Part shown: positions 33,741 to 45,128 of the stretch, piece after piece
Numbering within the stretch: the first letter of the stretch is position 1
How the letters are laid out: each line of letters begins with the position of its first letter
NCBI GenBank assembly: GCA_023897205.1
Contig: JAHWDD010000007.1
Coordinates: 930,001 to 994,000, forward strand
Length of the DNA: 64,000 bases
Direction of reading: 5' to 3'
From: Exophiala sp. HKRS030
Taxonomy: Eukaryota > Ascomycota > Eurotiomycetes > Chaetothyriales > Herpotrichiellaceae
The notes under the pieces: generated by a model
The model's input: only the letters and a program-made list of their open reading frames with translations
The model's database searches: none
Told to the model about the DNA's origin: nothing
Position numbers and translations under genes: made by a program

Positions 33741-35000
33741 ATGATGTCAGGAGCAGCTAGTATACAGGCTTTGGTTCTACACGGCGCAAAGGACCTGAGA
33801 TTGGTGAGTACAAGTCGTGACTTTGACAAAGGACAGTAAGTGTTGTATTCGGACCTGAAGCTCACCTCCGTCTAGGAATCTAGACCTCAACCATCTCCTC
33901 GAGCGGGAGAAGTTCAAATCGCTGTCAAAGCCACCGGTCTTTGTGGCTCAGACCTGCATTATTATCACCATGGCCGCAATGGCAACTTCATCATTCAGTC
34001 GCCTCTAGTGCTGGGTCACGAAGCTTCAGGCGTAGTTACTGCAGTGTCAGAGTCTGCCAATGCAGTGGCAAGCTCTTCCAGTCTCAAAGTAGGCGATAGG
34101 GTAGCGATGGAGGTCGGCATTCCGTGCCGCTCATGTTCGCTGTGTACAACAGGGCGGTACAACTTGTGTCCCAAACTATCGTTCAGATCATCAGCAAAGA
34201 CATTTCCTCACGCTGATGGGACGCTTCAGACCATGATAACCCAGCCCGCTGAAATGTGTCACAAGCTACCGGAGAACGTCACGTTCGAGCAGGGTGCCCT
34301 GGTAGAGCCTTTGGCTGTTTCCTTACACGCCCTCAATCGAAGTCAAGTGGCGGGCTCTGGCTCTGGTGTCGCTTTGACCGGCTCAAGCGCTCTTGTTCTC
34401 GGCGCGGGTGCCGTGGGGATGCTTACTGCGGCTGTTCTTGCAGTTGCTGGCGTTACAGATATTGTCATTGCCGACATTGATGCTCCCAGATTGAAGATTG
34501 CAGCGGCTCTTGGAGGTGGTCGATTCAACCTCAAAACATTTCTCATACCCAAGAAGCCAGCTGCCCCAACTATTGAAGAAACCCTAGCAGGCGCTCAAGA
34601 GCTCGCTGCCGAAGTGTCAAAGTCTGCTGGTCTCGATACAGGGTTCGATCGAGTGTTCGAGTGCACAGGTGTACCGTCATGTGTACAGCTAGGAATATTT
34701 GCCGCCAACGCGGGCGGAAAGCTGGTTCTTGTCGGCATGGGAAACCCAACCCAGACACTGCCTTTGGGAGCAGCAGCATTGAGGGAAGTGGATATCATTG
34801 GTGTATTCAGATACGCCAATTGCTATCCTGCTGCCATTGCTCTGTTCGCGAGCGGCAAGTTGGATGGTGTGGCAGAGGATGTGGTCACTCATCGAGTTAG
34901 TCTAGCAGACGGAGAAAAGGCTTTCAGGCTGGCCGCAAATCAGGGCAGAGAAGGAGAGGACGAGGGTAGAGTCCCAGTGAAGGTTGTCATTGCTTCATAG
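33741..35000 (+). CDS. Zinc alcohol dehydrogenase, sorbitol/xylitol dehydrogenase type
   Basis: Medium-chain dehydrogenase that oxidises polyols to ketoses. Exons 33741-33803 and 33876-35000 (72 bp intron, GTGAGT...TCTAG) give 395 residues. Catalytic zinc ligands are Cys in GLCGSDLHYYHHG, His in LGHEASGVV and Glu in VEPLAVS. The four structural-zinc Cys are in GIPCRSCSLCTTGRYNLC. The coenzyme motif VLGAGAVGMLTAAVLAVAG is followed by VIADIDAPR; the acidic residue there favours NAD over NADP. A loop of about 40 residues before VFECTG makes it slightly longer than the 350-residue norm. The divergent 2-hydroxyacid dehydrogenase may be co-regulated. Confidence 0.94.
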
Positions 35001-35387
35001 CATCGGAGGGAATGTGAATCTTGTGAACTTGACATATGTGCGTCCCCAGAGTCAGCGAAGCTAGTTCGGCCGAACTATTCAGGCACCCTACTTGGACCCG
35101 TCCACCATCCAGACGCATGCGGGAAGTGGTTTACTTTAGATTCCATGTTGTTCCCATTGCTCTATCCCAACAGAATCGCATATAGCCTCAAGGGCGTCGC
35201 ATAAACACAGACAGAATCGACATCATGTTGGAAATTCGCCACGGACGTGCCAGTCTTTGCACAATGTTTGCCGCGTCCAACACTGACGTCAATCATCTCG
35301 CTTGCGCTGCGCCAAAGAATTACAGCACCGACTTCTCTGTTCAACCATCTCTGCAAGAATTCCCTAACACGACTAATTGTCCTCATC
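35001..35387. other. Intergenic region
   Basis: About 387 bases between the polyol dehydrogenase stop and the NmrA-like start. Nothing else seen. Confidence 0.5.
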
Positions 35388-36358
35388 ATGACGACTCGTA
35401 ATATATTGATTACAGGTGCTACAGGGAAGCAAGGTGGCTCAGCCATCAAAGCTCTCCTGGATAATCCTCCGCCCTTCGACTTCCGCATACTCGCTGTCAC
35501 GCGCAAAAGCACCTCTAAAGCCGCAAAGGCCCTCGCTGCAAATTCCAAGATTGAATTAATCGAAGGCGATTTACACGATCCTCAAGCTATTTTTGAAAAG
35601 GCAGGAGGGGTAGGAGCCGTATGGGGTGTGTTCTGTGTGACAATCCCATCGATGAAGAAGGGGGATGAGCAGCTTGAGATGGCACGAGGGAAGAAACTGA
35701 TCGATGCTGCCATGATGCACGATGTTAAACACTTTGTTCTCTCTTCCGTAGATCGCGGAGGACCTGGAAAATCAGATTTTAATGCTACGGATGTCCCACA
35801 CTTTGTCACGAAGGTGAACTTCTCTTTCCGCATCACTGCACGGCGGTATCACTAAATGGATGATAGTACTGGACCGAGAAACATTTGATTGAGAATACCC
35901 GAGGCAAGAACATGACTTATACTATTCTGCGGCCGGTCGCGTTCATGGAGAACCTCACACCGACCTTTCCGGGCAGAGTCTTTGCGGCGATGTGGGCAAA
36001 CATGGGCGACAAGGCCTTACAGATTGTGGCCACAAAAGACATTGGCGTGTTTGCCGCAAAGGCATTTACAGGCTCGGACACGGAGGAATACAAAAATACT
36101 GCAATCAGTCTGGCAGGAGACACTCTCACGCAGTCGCAAGCCAACCAGATTTTCTGGAGAGCTCTTGGACGGCCGATGCCAGTCTCCTATGGGTTCATGG
36201 CCAGCTTGCTACAGTGGATGGTACCCGAGTTAGGGACAATGTTCCGCTGGTTCGTCGAACATGGGTACGGTGCTGACGAGGTTCAGTGTCGCAAGCTAAA
36301 CAAGGATATGCTGAATTTCGAAAGTTGGATGATCCAGGAAAGCGGATTCAAGAGGTAA
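35388..36358 (+). CDS. NmrA-like NAD(P)-binding protein
   Basis: Atypical short-chain dehydrogenase of the NmrA/HSCARG group. Exons 35388-35813 and 35879-36358 (65 bp intron) give 301 residues. The N-terminal motif is ILITGATGKQGGSAIKALL, the glycine-rich NAD(P) site. VGAVWGVFCVT, VKHFVLSSVDRGG and TILRPVAFMENL are family landmarks. NmrA proteins sense dinucleotide state and modulate nitrogen-metabolite repression in Aspergillus; most paralogues, probably including this one, have unknown roles. The catalytic Tyr-x3-Lys of true reductases is not evident, which suits a sensor. Confidence 0.9.
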
Positions 36359-38209
36359 GGTGGAGAGTCGTTTGATGCGCTGGATCATCGCATGACAGTT
36401 GTGTCGAACACACAATACTCCGCTCCGATATACCTCTTCTTGCCCGACTTGCTCGCGGCTTCGAGCAACAGTCAGGGTCAATTTGTACATATATAACACG
36501 TGAGACGGCACCATTCGCTATTGAATAGCACGTTGTTCAGACCTGATATTGAGCACACCATATTCTGCTCAGATCTAGATACCTCGAATCTTGCATCCTT
36601 TGCTGCATCATCAGCCGAGATCTACGTCACTGTTGAGCCTAATAGTAGCGTACAACCTAGCCTATTCCTGCACGCAAGGACGGAGACCTGGGGAACTCCC
36701 ATGAACCAAGCATCCTGCGAGTAATATGACTGTCACACCAACGTCAATGGCCAGACTTGTCAGATTAAGCGCGCACGCGGACATCCTGGCCGTGCCGTGT
36801 CTCCAGCCGTGTGTTCCGGACGGAGAATCGACCGTCCTACACGAGGCGAGCTCCTTGTTCCCTTCGAACCTTGAAAATAGTGCTTCCATGCGCAGGGACT
36901 TGTAGGGAAATCAAAAAGAACGCGGCACGCATGAGCTGTCCACTCTCCAGGCCGGATGCAGACATAGTAGCCTTGCAGGTAGTGATTGGCTATGATCGAC
37001 GCGCTACTCGCTGTAGTATGGCGCTAATACGGTTACGAAACACACGCTAATGTTTGAAGTGACTTCGATGTGTCCTCGCTTCTGCCTCCCGCAAATCTGG
37101 CCCCCTGTCCTCGCTCCTTGTTCTTCGTTGCCATCAAATCCGCACTGTTCGTCGTCACACGACACTCGAGAAGAGATGAAAGGGGCGCTGAGGGTCGTCA
37201 GTGCTTTCCTGTCGAGCTGTCAATTGCGCCATTCTCGCAGGAGAGAGGTGGCAACTGAAGTCTTCAAGTCACCAGTGACATGGCTCTTGCCTCACCCCAA
37301 CATTGCATTGTCCGCTGAGAACAATCCACCAAGACAAGACTGACAGTTATTTTAGGCAGGCGGAACAATATCAACGGGATAGGAAGCTCGTCTCCGCAGC
37401 CTCGTATCTTATCAATATATTATTCCCCCGGCAGATGTCCCGCACCAACGAAGAGTGAGTTGACCACCCTGGTCCGCCACGAGATCGTCATGCACTTGAA
37501 ACACCAGCACCTCTGGGTCCAGGCCATGGGCAATATAACCCTATTGCTGCCCAAGTATTGGTCGGACCTTGTCATACTTTCCCGGAAGCTTGTCCACCTT
37601 GGACCTTCGCACGGCAGCATGCCCTGTCTATGTCATAGAAAGGGGCCTATCAAGCATGGATCATGCTGCAAGCTCTCAAACAATTCTATCGACTCCTTGC
37701 GCTTAGATGCCGATCGAAAAATTCCCATAACCATGCTCCACTCTCCACTCTGATGGCTGAGAGTTCTTGTCTTTGTGAATACTGCCTGACCCCGACGTCT
37801 CGCTTATCGCCTGCTATTCTTTGTATCTTCACCTTCACACAACGCAGAACAATGCTTTCGTGAGGCATTGTCTTCAACCCTTTGTTCTTCAACCTCAATG
37901 CTTGCATTGTCACTCTTTTGACTTCGTCACTCCTTTTGTTTGTACAGGATCGTTCTTTGTCAGTCTCTTGCCTACCTCTACGATCATTACTTCCCGTTCG
38001 AACTTCGACAGCTTGAACAAACCATCTTTTGGATAACACACGAACATACTCTGAGAGTATACCCAACCTTCCACACAGAAACCCAAATCGCAGCGCGAAG
38101 AAAGCCAAACTATCTCACAAAACTTTTCCTCGCATTCTGCGCGAGTCAAACATAAATTCGCTGGACGAAATTCTTATCCTTTCCAGACTTATTCCAATCA
38201 TCGAAAACC
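36359..38209. other. Long intergenic region upstream of secreted protein
   Basis: About 1.85 kb. The last 400 bases are rich in CT and short AT tracts and are probably the promoter and leader of the DUF7492 gene. Frames up to 97 codons (for example 37050-37343 and 37460-37753) have no family features. Confidence 0.55.
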
Positions 38210-40669
38210 ATGGCTCTATCAAAACCCTCTCTGCGCAGCATCCTTCTTGGAGTGCTTGCTGCAGTCCCCATCGCCTCCGCGCATTCTTGGATTGAACAGA
38301 TGCTGGTCATTGCGCCGAATGGTACTCTTGCAGGTGTACCCGGTTTCGCTCGTGGGAACGTTATGCGCCAGCCGAATATGTCTCCAGACGACGCGATGGT
38401 CAACCTCATTCCACCCAACGGCCGTGCGAATTCAGTCCTTCCGACAGATTTGATGTGCAGATCCAGCCAGACATCTCAGAATCAAACCGATGGCAGTCCA
38501 AGACTCCAGGCCGTTCCAGGATCCGCAGTCGCCTTGCGGTATCAGGAAAATGGCCATGTCACCTTGCCACAGAACCAACCAGGCAAACCTAACAATCGAG
38601 GCACAGTCTATGTCTATGGTACTACCGATCCTAGCCCTGATGATGCTTTCCTAGCTATTCATCGTGTCTGGACTCCTGATGGCAAAGGCGGTGATGGCCG
38701 TGGTGTCCTCCTGGCTACTCAGAACTTCGATGATGGACAGTGTTACCAGATCAACGGGTCTCCCCTTTCTCAACAACGCCAGGTCACGTACGCTCACACA
38801 GCGGACCAATTGATGGGTGGAGATTTGTGGTGTCAAACTGATATCCAAATCCCCTCAGACGCTCCGACCGGCAAACCATATACCCTCTACTGGGTATGGG
38901 ACTGGCCAACTCTACCGGGAGGTGATCCTAACCTGCCTAATGGCAAACAAGAAATCTACACCACCTGCATGGACGTTGACATTGTTGACAATGTCGGCAT
39001 CGAGCCTTATTCCAAAGGCCAGGCCAACTATGTCTCTGGTCAAGGTTATGACATGGCTGCAGCCTCTTCTCAGTTTATGGAGGTCACCAATCCAACAGCC
39101 GTCACAGGTATGACCCTTCCCTTCACGGATGTTCCTACTCCATCCTCAATGGCCGTGGTACCCACAAGTATTGCCCGACAGCCACTGACTCATAATCGCA
39201 CAGGTTCTACAATTCCGTTCGGTGCATCCGCAACAGGTCCTGTGCCTGGAGGTGCCAGCGAAGCTAGTGTCTCCGCGGCTACCGCTGTCACCACAGGTAT
39301 ACCCGACTTCTTGACCGTACACACCGGCTCGACTGCTGGTCCCGGACTGGAAACACAGACTTTCAGTGCCGTTCCAATGGCTGCAACCGATACCCCAGGT
39401 GCACCAGTGCCAACTGGCAACTCCGGCTCGGGCCAGGGCTTCGGTGGTGGTCGCGGGGGAGGTGGAAACGGGTTCGGGGGCAAAGGTAATGGCAACGGTA
39501 ACGGCCAATTTCAGGTTGCTACTGAGACCGAGTGGGAGTCGGTCACTCAGACGGTTCTTCAGACTGTCTACATGACAAAATACACCAAGCGTGATCAAGG
39601 TGAGTCATATGCATTCCCTACCGCACAACCATCATCCCCTACATCATCTTTGGACCATGGAAGTGGACATGGAGAAATGCGATTCGCACCGCAACGTTTC
39701 AACGCCACTGGTCGTGGATCTGGATCTGCAGAAACCCCGTTTCAACCATTCAATGCCAACATCCCGACGACTGGACGTCCAGGGTTTGGCGGTGGTCAAC
39801 GACCCAGTTTCGCTCCTGGCGAATCTCACTCGGTTTTCCGCTGGGATCATCCTTGCAACGACAACTTCAATCACACCACCGACGTCGACCCTGGTAATTC
39901 CAACCAAACAAAGTGTAATGGCACCTCTGGCTACCGGAACCACCACAATGGAAGTCACCCTGGGTTACCGTTTCGACCGCACCACAACCTGTCAGCCACT
40001 ACGACCGCTCCAATCGATGGGCCTCCAACGACGGTTGGACCACTCTTGACACTACCAAATGGTGTCGTTCTCACGATGCCGACCCCAGGTGGTTCGATCA
40101 TGACGATGCCTGATGGGAACATCATGACGATGCCCGTCTTTGAGACTGCAGCTGCCTCTTCAACCACAACTTTCTCTGCAAGTGCAGTCCCCGACTCGAG
40201 TCCGGATCCAGACGGCCCGGCCACGACCACGACCACGAAAGTTGTTGTTGTCACGACCGTCACTGAAGTTGTGACTGCAAGTCCTGCACCAAATACCATC
40301 GATTCGTCTTCTCTGAATGGTCCCGACACTCTTCCAGGATCGACATCGACATCGACATCTCTATCCGTGTCCACGTCCACGACTAGTCTGGATGTTGTGA
40401 CAGGTGTATCCGTCATTCCAATTCCACCCACGACATTACCGTCGTCCACTTTCACTTCCTCTTCTTCGAGTTCTACCGTCATCGGGTCAGACGAGCTAAC
40501 AGATGTCGTACCAGTCCCAGAACCCACCGCCACCACCGCCGTGGTACCTGCTTCGACCGCCCACGCCGCATTCAAACTCCGAGCGAGAAACCCATTTGTG
40601 TGGATCTGGGGGAGCAACCCGGCCACAGCCACCCAAGTCGAAGCCACTCCAACTTCATCTTCTTCCTAG
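38210..40669 (+). CDS. Secreted DUF7492 protein with Gly- and Ser/Thr-rich tail
   Basis: Single exon, 819 residues. A signal peptide (SILLGVLAAVPIASA) is followed by HSWIEQ, so cleavage after Ala-Ser-Ala would leave His as residue 1. The first 290 residues look like one compact domain with landmarks PPNGRANSVLPTDLMC, LRYQENGHVTLP, GTVYVYGTTDPSPDD, LLATQNFDDGQCYQING and YWVWDWPTLPGG; I recognise these as the fungal DUF7492 domain. After about residue 400 comes a Gly/Asn-rich linker (GGRGGGGNGFGGKGNGNGNG) and then long Ser/Thr/Pro-rich sequence that should be O-glycosylated. The tail ends in Ser repeats with no clear GPI signal. Function is not established; see the finding on a possible copper-binding N-terminus. 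Confidence 0.85.
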   Translation: MALSKPSLRSILLGVLAAVPIASAHSWIEQMLVIAPNGTLAGVPGFARGNVMRQPNMSPDDAMVNLIPPNGRANSVLPTDLMCRSSQTSQNQTDGSPRLQAVPGSAVALRYQENGHVTLPQNQPGKPNNRGTVYVYGTTDPSPDDAFLAIHRVWTPDGKGGDGRGVLLATQNFDDGQCYQINGSPLSQQRQVTYAHTADQLMGGDLWCQTDIQIPSDAPTGKPYTLYWVWDWPTLPGGDPNLPNGKQEIYTTCMDVDIVDNVGIEPYSKGQANYVSGQGYDMAAASSQFMEVTNPTAVTGMTLPFTDVPTPSSMAVVPTSIARQPLTHNRTGSTIPFGASATGPVPGGASEASVSAATAVTTGIPDFLTVHTGSTAGPGLETQTFSAVPMAATDTPGAPVPTGNSGSGQGFGGGRGGGGNGFGGKGNGNGNGQFQVATETEWESVTQTVLQTVYMTKYTKRDQGESYAFPTAQPSSPTSSLDHGSGHGEMRFAPQRFNATGRGSGSAETPFQPFNANIPTTGRPGFGGGQRPSFAPGESHSVFRWDHPCNDNFNHTTDVDPGNSNQTKCNGTSGYRNHHNGSHPGLPFRPHHNLSATTTAPIDGPPTTVGPLLTLPNGVVLTMPTPGGSIMTMPDGNIMTMPVFETAAASSTTTFSASAVPDSSPDPDGPATTTTTKVVVVTTVTEVVTASPAPNTIDSSSLNGPDTLPGSTSTSTSLSVSTSTTSLDVVTGVSVIPIPPTTLPSSTFTSSSSSSTVIGSDELTDVVPVPEPTATTAVVPASTAHAAFKLRARNPFVWIWGSNPATATQVEATPTSSSS

Positions 40670-41661
40670 GTTGAGGTTGACTGACGGGGCCAAGCTCTTT
40701 GTTTGTTGCTCGAATTCTCGGATCGGACACTTTCTTTCTCTCATATTTCCCAGTGTATGAAAGTGTGTTCTGGGGGGGTTTGGGCTTCGAGGACTTTGGA
40801 TACAAAAAAAATCGGGTGATGAGGAGATGCCTTCCTTTTTTGGTTAACAAAAAAAGAGGTAGACATGTCTATGTGTGTGTGTATGGGTGGGTGTGTCTGT
40901 GTGAGTCCGTGGATCGCCTGCCGGACAGGGGTGAACTTGCCGAGTGAATATGAATCGAGTTGACATGATGGTTTTTTCTTTTTTTTTCAGCCTCTTGCAT
41001 TTTGCATCTAGCACTCAAATTTACACTTTCCATTGACACGTTTTTTGTTTAGCATTTTTTCATCGAGCGAAGGGGGTTCCTTTTTTTTCATCATCACACT
41101 CCTTGGAACCTTGACCTGAATTATCTTAGCTCGGTGCTTGCACGTATGTACATACAACCGTCCAGTTAAATTGTCCAGTAAAAGGGACTACCACCTACTG
41201 ACTGAGGAGACCACCTCTTGCCTGTTGTTTATCTGTTGCGTGTCTGTTTAATCATTAAATTTGTCGTAGGAAGAGATAAAGATGTTCACAATTTGTACTT
41301 GGTATACACACTTCGTATCGAGCTAGTAATGCGTTGTATAGAATATGAGTGGATCATTAATTCATTAGGATTATTACTTTACTCAAGGTCGATGAGTTTT
41401 GTTTTGTGACTAGTCTATGATGACCCTCCCCGAGTTGGAAGAAAAACTTCCTCCTGAAACAGAACAGAGCCAACGCCCACCGTGCAAACGGTCTCTTCAT
41501 CTGGATGAAATGAACTTGCTGGGAATATTGTACAAAACAAAAAAATCGAAAGTGTAGGGAATGATTCGACTGCGTGATGTCTTGAATTGAGGATAGGCAG
41601 CACAATTCAGTCTTTGTGACGACGCGGATGCACCTATAATCGTCACTTGGAGGGCTCCATT
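40670..41661. other. Intergenic region, low-complexity 3' sequence
   Basis: About 990 bases between two convergent genes. Poly-T and poly-A runs and a TG-rich stretch near 40865-40910 are visible. No gene supported. Confidence 0.6.
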
Positions 41662-42909
41662 CTAGTTTGTTTTGATGGGTTTGGCATATTCGAGTTGAGT
41701 GCCCCAGACGTAGTCCCAAAACTTGGAGGTCACGCCGAACCTGAGAATCGTCAGTTAGCGTGATACCCATGGCAATGTCTTAGATGCAAAGTATTCTTAC
41801 CCGAGTTCGTAGTTCTGGTAATGATGAGCCAGATGGTACTTTTTCAAATCACGCACGTAGGCCGGCAATTGATGATGATGGAGCCAGTAGTGCGTGCAGT
41901 CGTAGCAGACATATCCGAAGATGCCGCCAGAGAAGACGGTGATGGCAGCGTACCAATTATACCAAAAGACGGTGTGTGCGAGTTTGTAAAACGGCGTCGC
42001 AAGGATGAGGAACAGCGTTGGAGGCATCACAAGTCGGTATTTGTCCATGGGGAGGTAGTGATGAATGCCATGCAGGACGAAATGGAGCGTCAGGAAGACG
42101 GAGTTATCAGGCAAGTAGTAGTCGACGTGGAAGAGGAAGCGGTGGAGGAGGTACTCGACCAAGGTCCAGAGGAAGAGACCGAGGGCCCAGTAGGCAGGGC
42201 CCTGGGGAATAGGTAGATTTGTGAGGCCGAGGTATGAGCCGTAAAACACCGGGGGGAGCCAGAGCGCTGGCACAACATACCACGCCGTCTTGCTGAGTGG
42301 CTCGAGAATGTTTCCAAACAACGGAGCAGAGTCGCCTCCACGATAGTGTCGAGGTCGGTGTATCTGTTCCAAATAAAATTCCTTGGAGAACTTGCTGAAC
42401 AGCATTTGGGTGAACAATGGTCTGTTCAAGTCCAAGAACTTGTGTTGTTTCCAGTCTTTATCCAAATCGGTGTCTTTCGAGAGGTCTTCAGCACAAGACA
42501 TACCAGTAGTCTCAAACACTGCTCTTGTAGGTAGATCTGACGTTTGTACTCCCTGCTTCCTCAACTCGGCGTTTCCGTTGGCGGTAGCAGGTAGAGGGAC
42601 GACTTGGTCGGGGTGAGAAGATGCCGTTGCGGCTTTCAGGACAGGCTCGGTCGGCATGAATCCAATAAGGCTCTCCTCGAGGATCTCGTACGCAGTCTCG
42701 GTGTGGAAATGGGAGACCTCGTCCTCCATGATTTGCTTGACATCCCTGCCGGCATATTCCAAAATCAAGTCACCGCCACCAGGATGATCTTCAACAAAGT
42801 CGGTCACATCGAATATGCGCTCCCCAATCGTAACCCAGCACGAGTCTTTCGTGTTGTGTGTCTCAACTTCCGCCTGCGGGATCGTGGGGAGTGTTCGGCC
42901 AGGCATCAT
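41662..42909 (-). CDS. scs7: Sphingolipid fatty-acid 2-hydroxylase (cyt b5 plus hydroxylase)
   Basis: Endoplasmic-reticulum enzyme that alpha-hydroxylates the very-long-chain fatty acid of ceramide (yeast Scs7, human FA2H). Exons 42909-41801 and 41740-41662 give 395 residues. The N-terminal cytochrome b5 domain has DFVEDHPGGGDLILEYAGRD, with a second haem His in SHFHTETAYEIL. The membrane hydroxylase domain has the histidine boxes EYLLHRFLFH, LHFVLHGIHHYLP, YWLHHH and YHLAHHYQNYELGFG, the last spanning the splice junction. The small final exon adds FWDYVWGTQLEYAKPI. Upstream in-frame sequence to 43035 has no ATG, so I start at 42909; a second ATG follows at once. Confidence 0.96.
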
Positions 42910-43333
42910 GGAAGGCCTTGATAGATACGGTTTAAGACTAAAGAGGAGGGGAGGAAAAGAGCGTGTCCAAGATCGAAAGGAGGATTGAAGGAGTGCCAGG
43001 AGTCGTTGGTAACAAGGATGAGGAGGTGCTGACACAAGGTGACAAAGGTTCTGTTTATTGCATTTGCCTCACTAGAAGGAGAAGATCTGAGTGATATCCG
43101 TTAAAAATATCATGCAACACCCGGTTAATTCGAATGGTTCTGGCTGCAAGGGGCCGTGGCGTGTCTTCCCGTGAAGATCTAATTTCCCGATGCTTCCGCA
43201 GCGAAGTAAGTCAGCCCACGATAGAAGAAAAATCTAGACCAGAGTACGAGATGTGATTAGATTAGATCAGACCCTCCAAAACGGCCATCTACGTTGAAGC
43301 AAGTGGCTTGGTAGCGACAATCCTCATAGACAT
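42910..43333. other. Divergent intergenic region
   Basis: 424 bases between the hydroxylase (minus) and the RING-YEATS gene (plus), presumably a shared promoter. No specific site called. Confidence 0.5.
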
Positions 43334-44325
43334 ATGCAGCCAGGCAACTTCCCACCCCTCTTCCTCTACCTTGCTACAACAATCTTAGACATCTTCATTA
43401 TGAAGGGAAGATCAAGCAGGAATGAGTTGACCGAACCAGGAAATAACTCGCAAAACCCAGAAACTTCTTCTCCAAACGGACACACAGCGACAGATGTGAT
43501 TGACGATGATGACCTGTGTCCGATATGCGTTCAGCTACTCTACAGGCCAGTTCGAACGGCCTGTAATCATACAATGTGCGAGCACTGTATGGCATACTGG
43601 GTCGATGTTTGTATCTCCTCCCAAATGACCAGAGACAGCTTCGACGTCCAAACGCTCGTGCTTCCGTCTGAGGCGATCAAATGTCCTATGTGTCGAACAT
43701 CGACGACGGCCACTCTGGATCCTGACCGCGAAGTCACCTTGCGAACACGATACCCCAACATCTACGTAGCGCGTGAGGTTGAAACAAGGTCAGCAGAAAG
43801 AATGCGAATTGCTTCAAAAGTTGAAACTCTCACCATATGTATCGGTAACGAGCATAGACTAGTTCGTGCTTACGCTGAATCGAAGAACACCCATGATTGG
43901 AAATTCTTCCTAAGACTTTCAAGCACAGACATGATCCAAGAAGTGCAGGTAATGCTGGTAAGTTCGGCATGCTCTTCTTTCGCAGGGGATTTGACAATCT
44001 ACCCTTCCAGCATCCTACTTTTCACAATCCACGAATTGTCTTGCGGTCCCCACCGTACGAGATTCGCCGCCTAGGGTGGGGTGAGTTTCTCATTGTCGCC
44101 AATGTTGTCCTCAAGGTAGGCTGTGCTTGGGTCATTCCACCCGGTATAGATGTGCGTGATACAGGTATTTTGGGGAGAAATTTAACCTTGGAATGGAAGT
44201 TGGACTTTCGTGACCAAGGTTCTCATATAAATTTTACGTGGAAGGTGAAAAAGGAGAGAGAGGCTCCAGAAGTCGAAAATGAAGAGCAGGTGGAAGAGCA
44301 AGAGCATCTTGAAAATGAAACATAG
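43334..44325 (+). CDS. RING-finger / YEATS-domain fusion protein
   Basis: Exons 43334-43957 and 44011-44325 (53 bp intron, GTAAGT...TTCCAG) give 312 residues. An ATG at 43400 is an equally good start and would drop a hydrophobic N-terminus. The RING finger (about residues 61-117) reads CPICVQLLYRPVRTACNHTMC with a following Cys pair, a long loop and CPMC, a C3HC4 pattern for ubiquitin E3 activity. The rest is a YEATS domain: ITICIGNEH-like strand, KNTHDWKFFLRL, then across the splice site LHPTFHNPRIV, PPYEIRRLGWGEF. YEATS domains bind acetylated or acylated histone lysine. Joining it to an E3 suggests a chromatin reader that ubiquitinates its target (inference). The C-terminus is acidic, rich in Glu. 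No fungal function is known to me. Confidence 0.85.
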
Positions 44326-45128
44326 GTTGAAGAACTTTGAGAAGTCTGGCTGATCATGCTGGACAGAGGTTATTGATTGGGAAGGCTCGGGGTTGAAACT
44401 GATGCCTCTGATCTGACTGCGACTCCACATCCCTCGACTCAAGTGTTCTCTACGAAATTCAACAAGACGTCATATTCTCTTGGGCGTATTCTGGGATTAC
44501 CGAATACGAGGTCCCATGCGCATTTGAGACTTCGTGGGCTGTTCAAAATATACGAGCTCGGCAAATGATAGGTCGCGCGACGTTGTACTCCGTACATACG
44601 GCTCTATTCTCGTCCCTGGGAAATTTCGAGGTGGCCGGAAATGGTTCTGCCTGGCTCAGACTCTCCCGCTTACGCAACCTGGACCCCTGGCAAGGTCCCG
44701 AACATTACGCGGCCTCGTTGCTACAACGCCCGGACCAAATCCATTTTACGGCATAGGAGGATTCGAGTGCCCTATGATTTGGTTCCAGAAATATATGCCT
44801 CCAGAAGTCCATGCACGAATTATTCCCTTCTGGGAATTCCTTGCCAGCCGGGCTGAAGCCAAAAACGTAGATTCCTCGATGGACAGTCAACACAGCCCCT
44901 ATGGTCGTATTCGAGTTCAAAATACGATAAAGCTTACACAGAGAGAGAGTAAACATTACTTATGGCATTCTTGCAGATATACACCTTCGTCGGCAGTCCA
45001 TGAGGGTGGTTGTCTCAATACAAGTTTTTCACCTACTGCCATCTTCAAGTCGAGCTAGGAACTCTTTTCCCTCGGGAGAAACGGAACCAGACCACTGAAA
45101 GCTCAATCTCAGACCATAGCAATCCATC
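44326..45128. other. Intergenic region
   Basis: About 800 bases. A 174-codon frame (44534-45058) has no recognisable features and I do not support it. One TACTCCGTA copy lies at 44586. Confidence 0.5.

Noticed and set aside
44534..45058. 174-codon plus-strand frame
   Set aside because: No domain, mixed composition, no splice support; probably chance.
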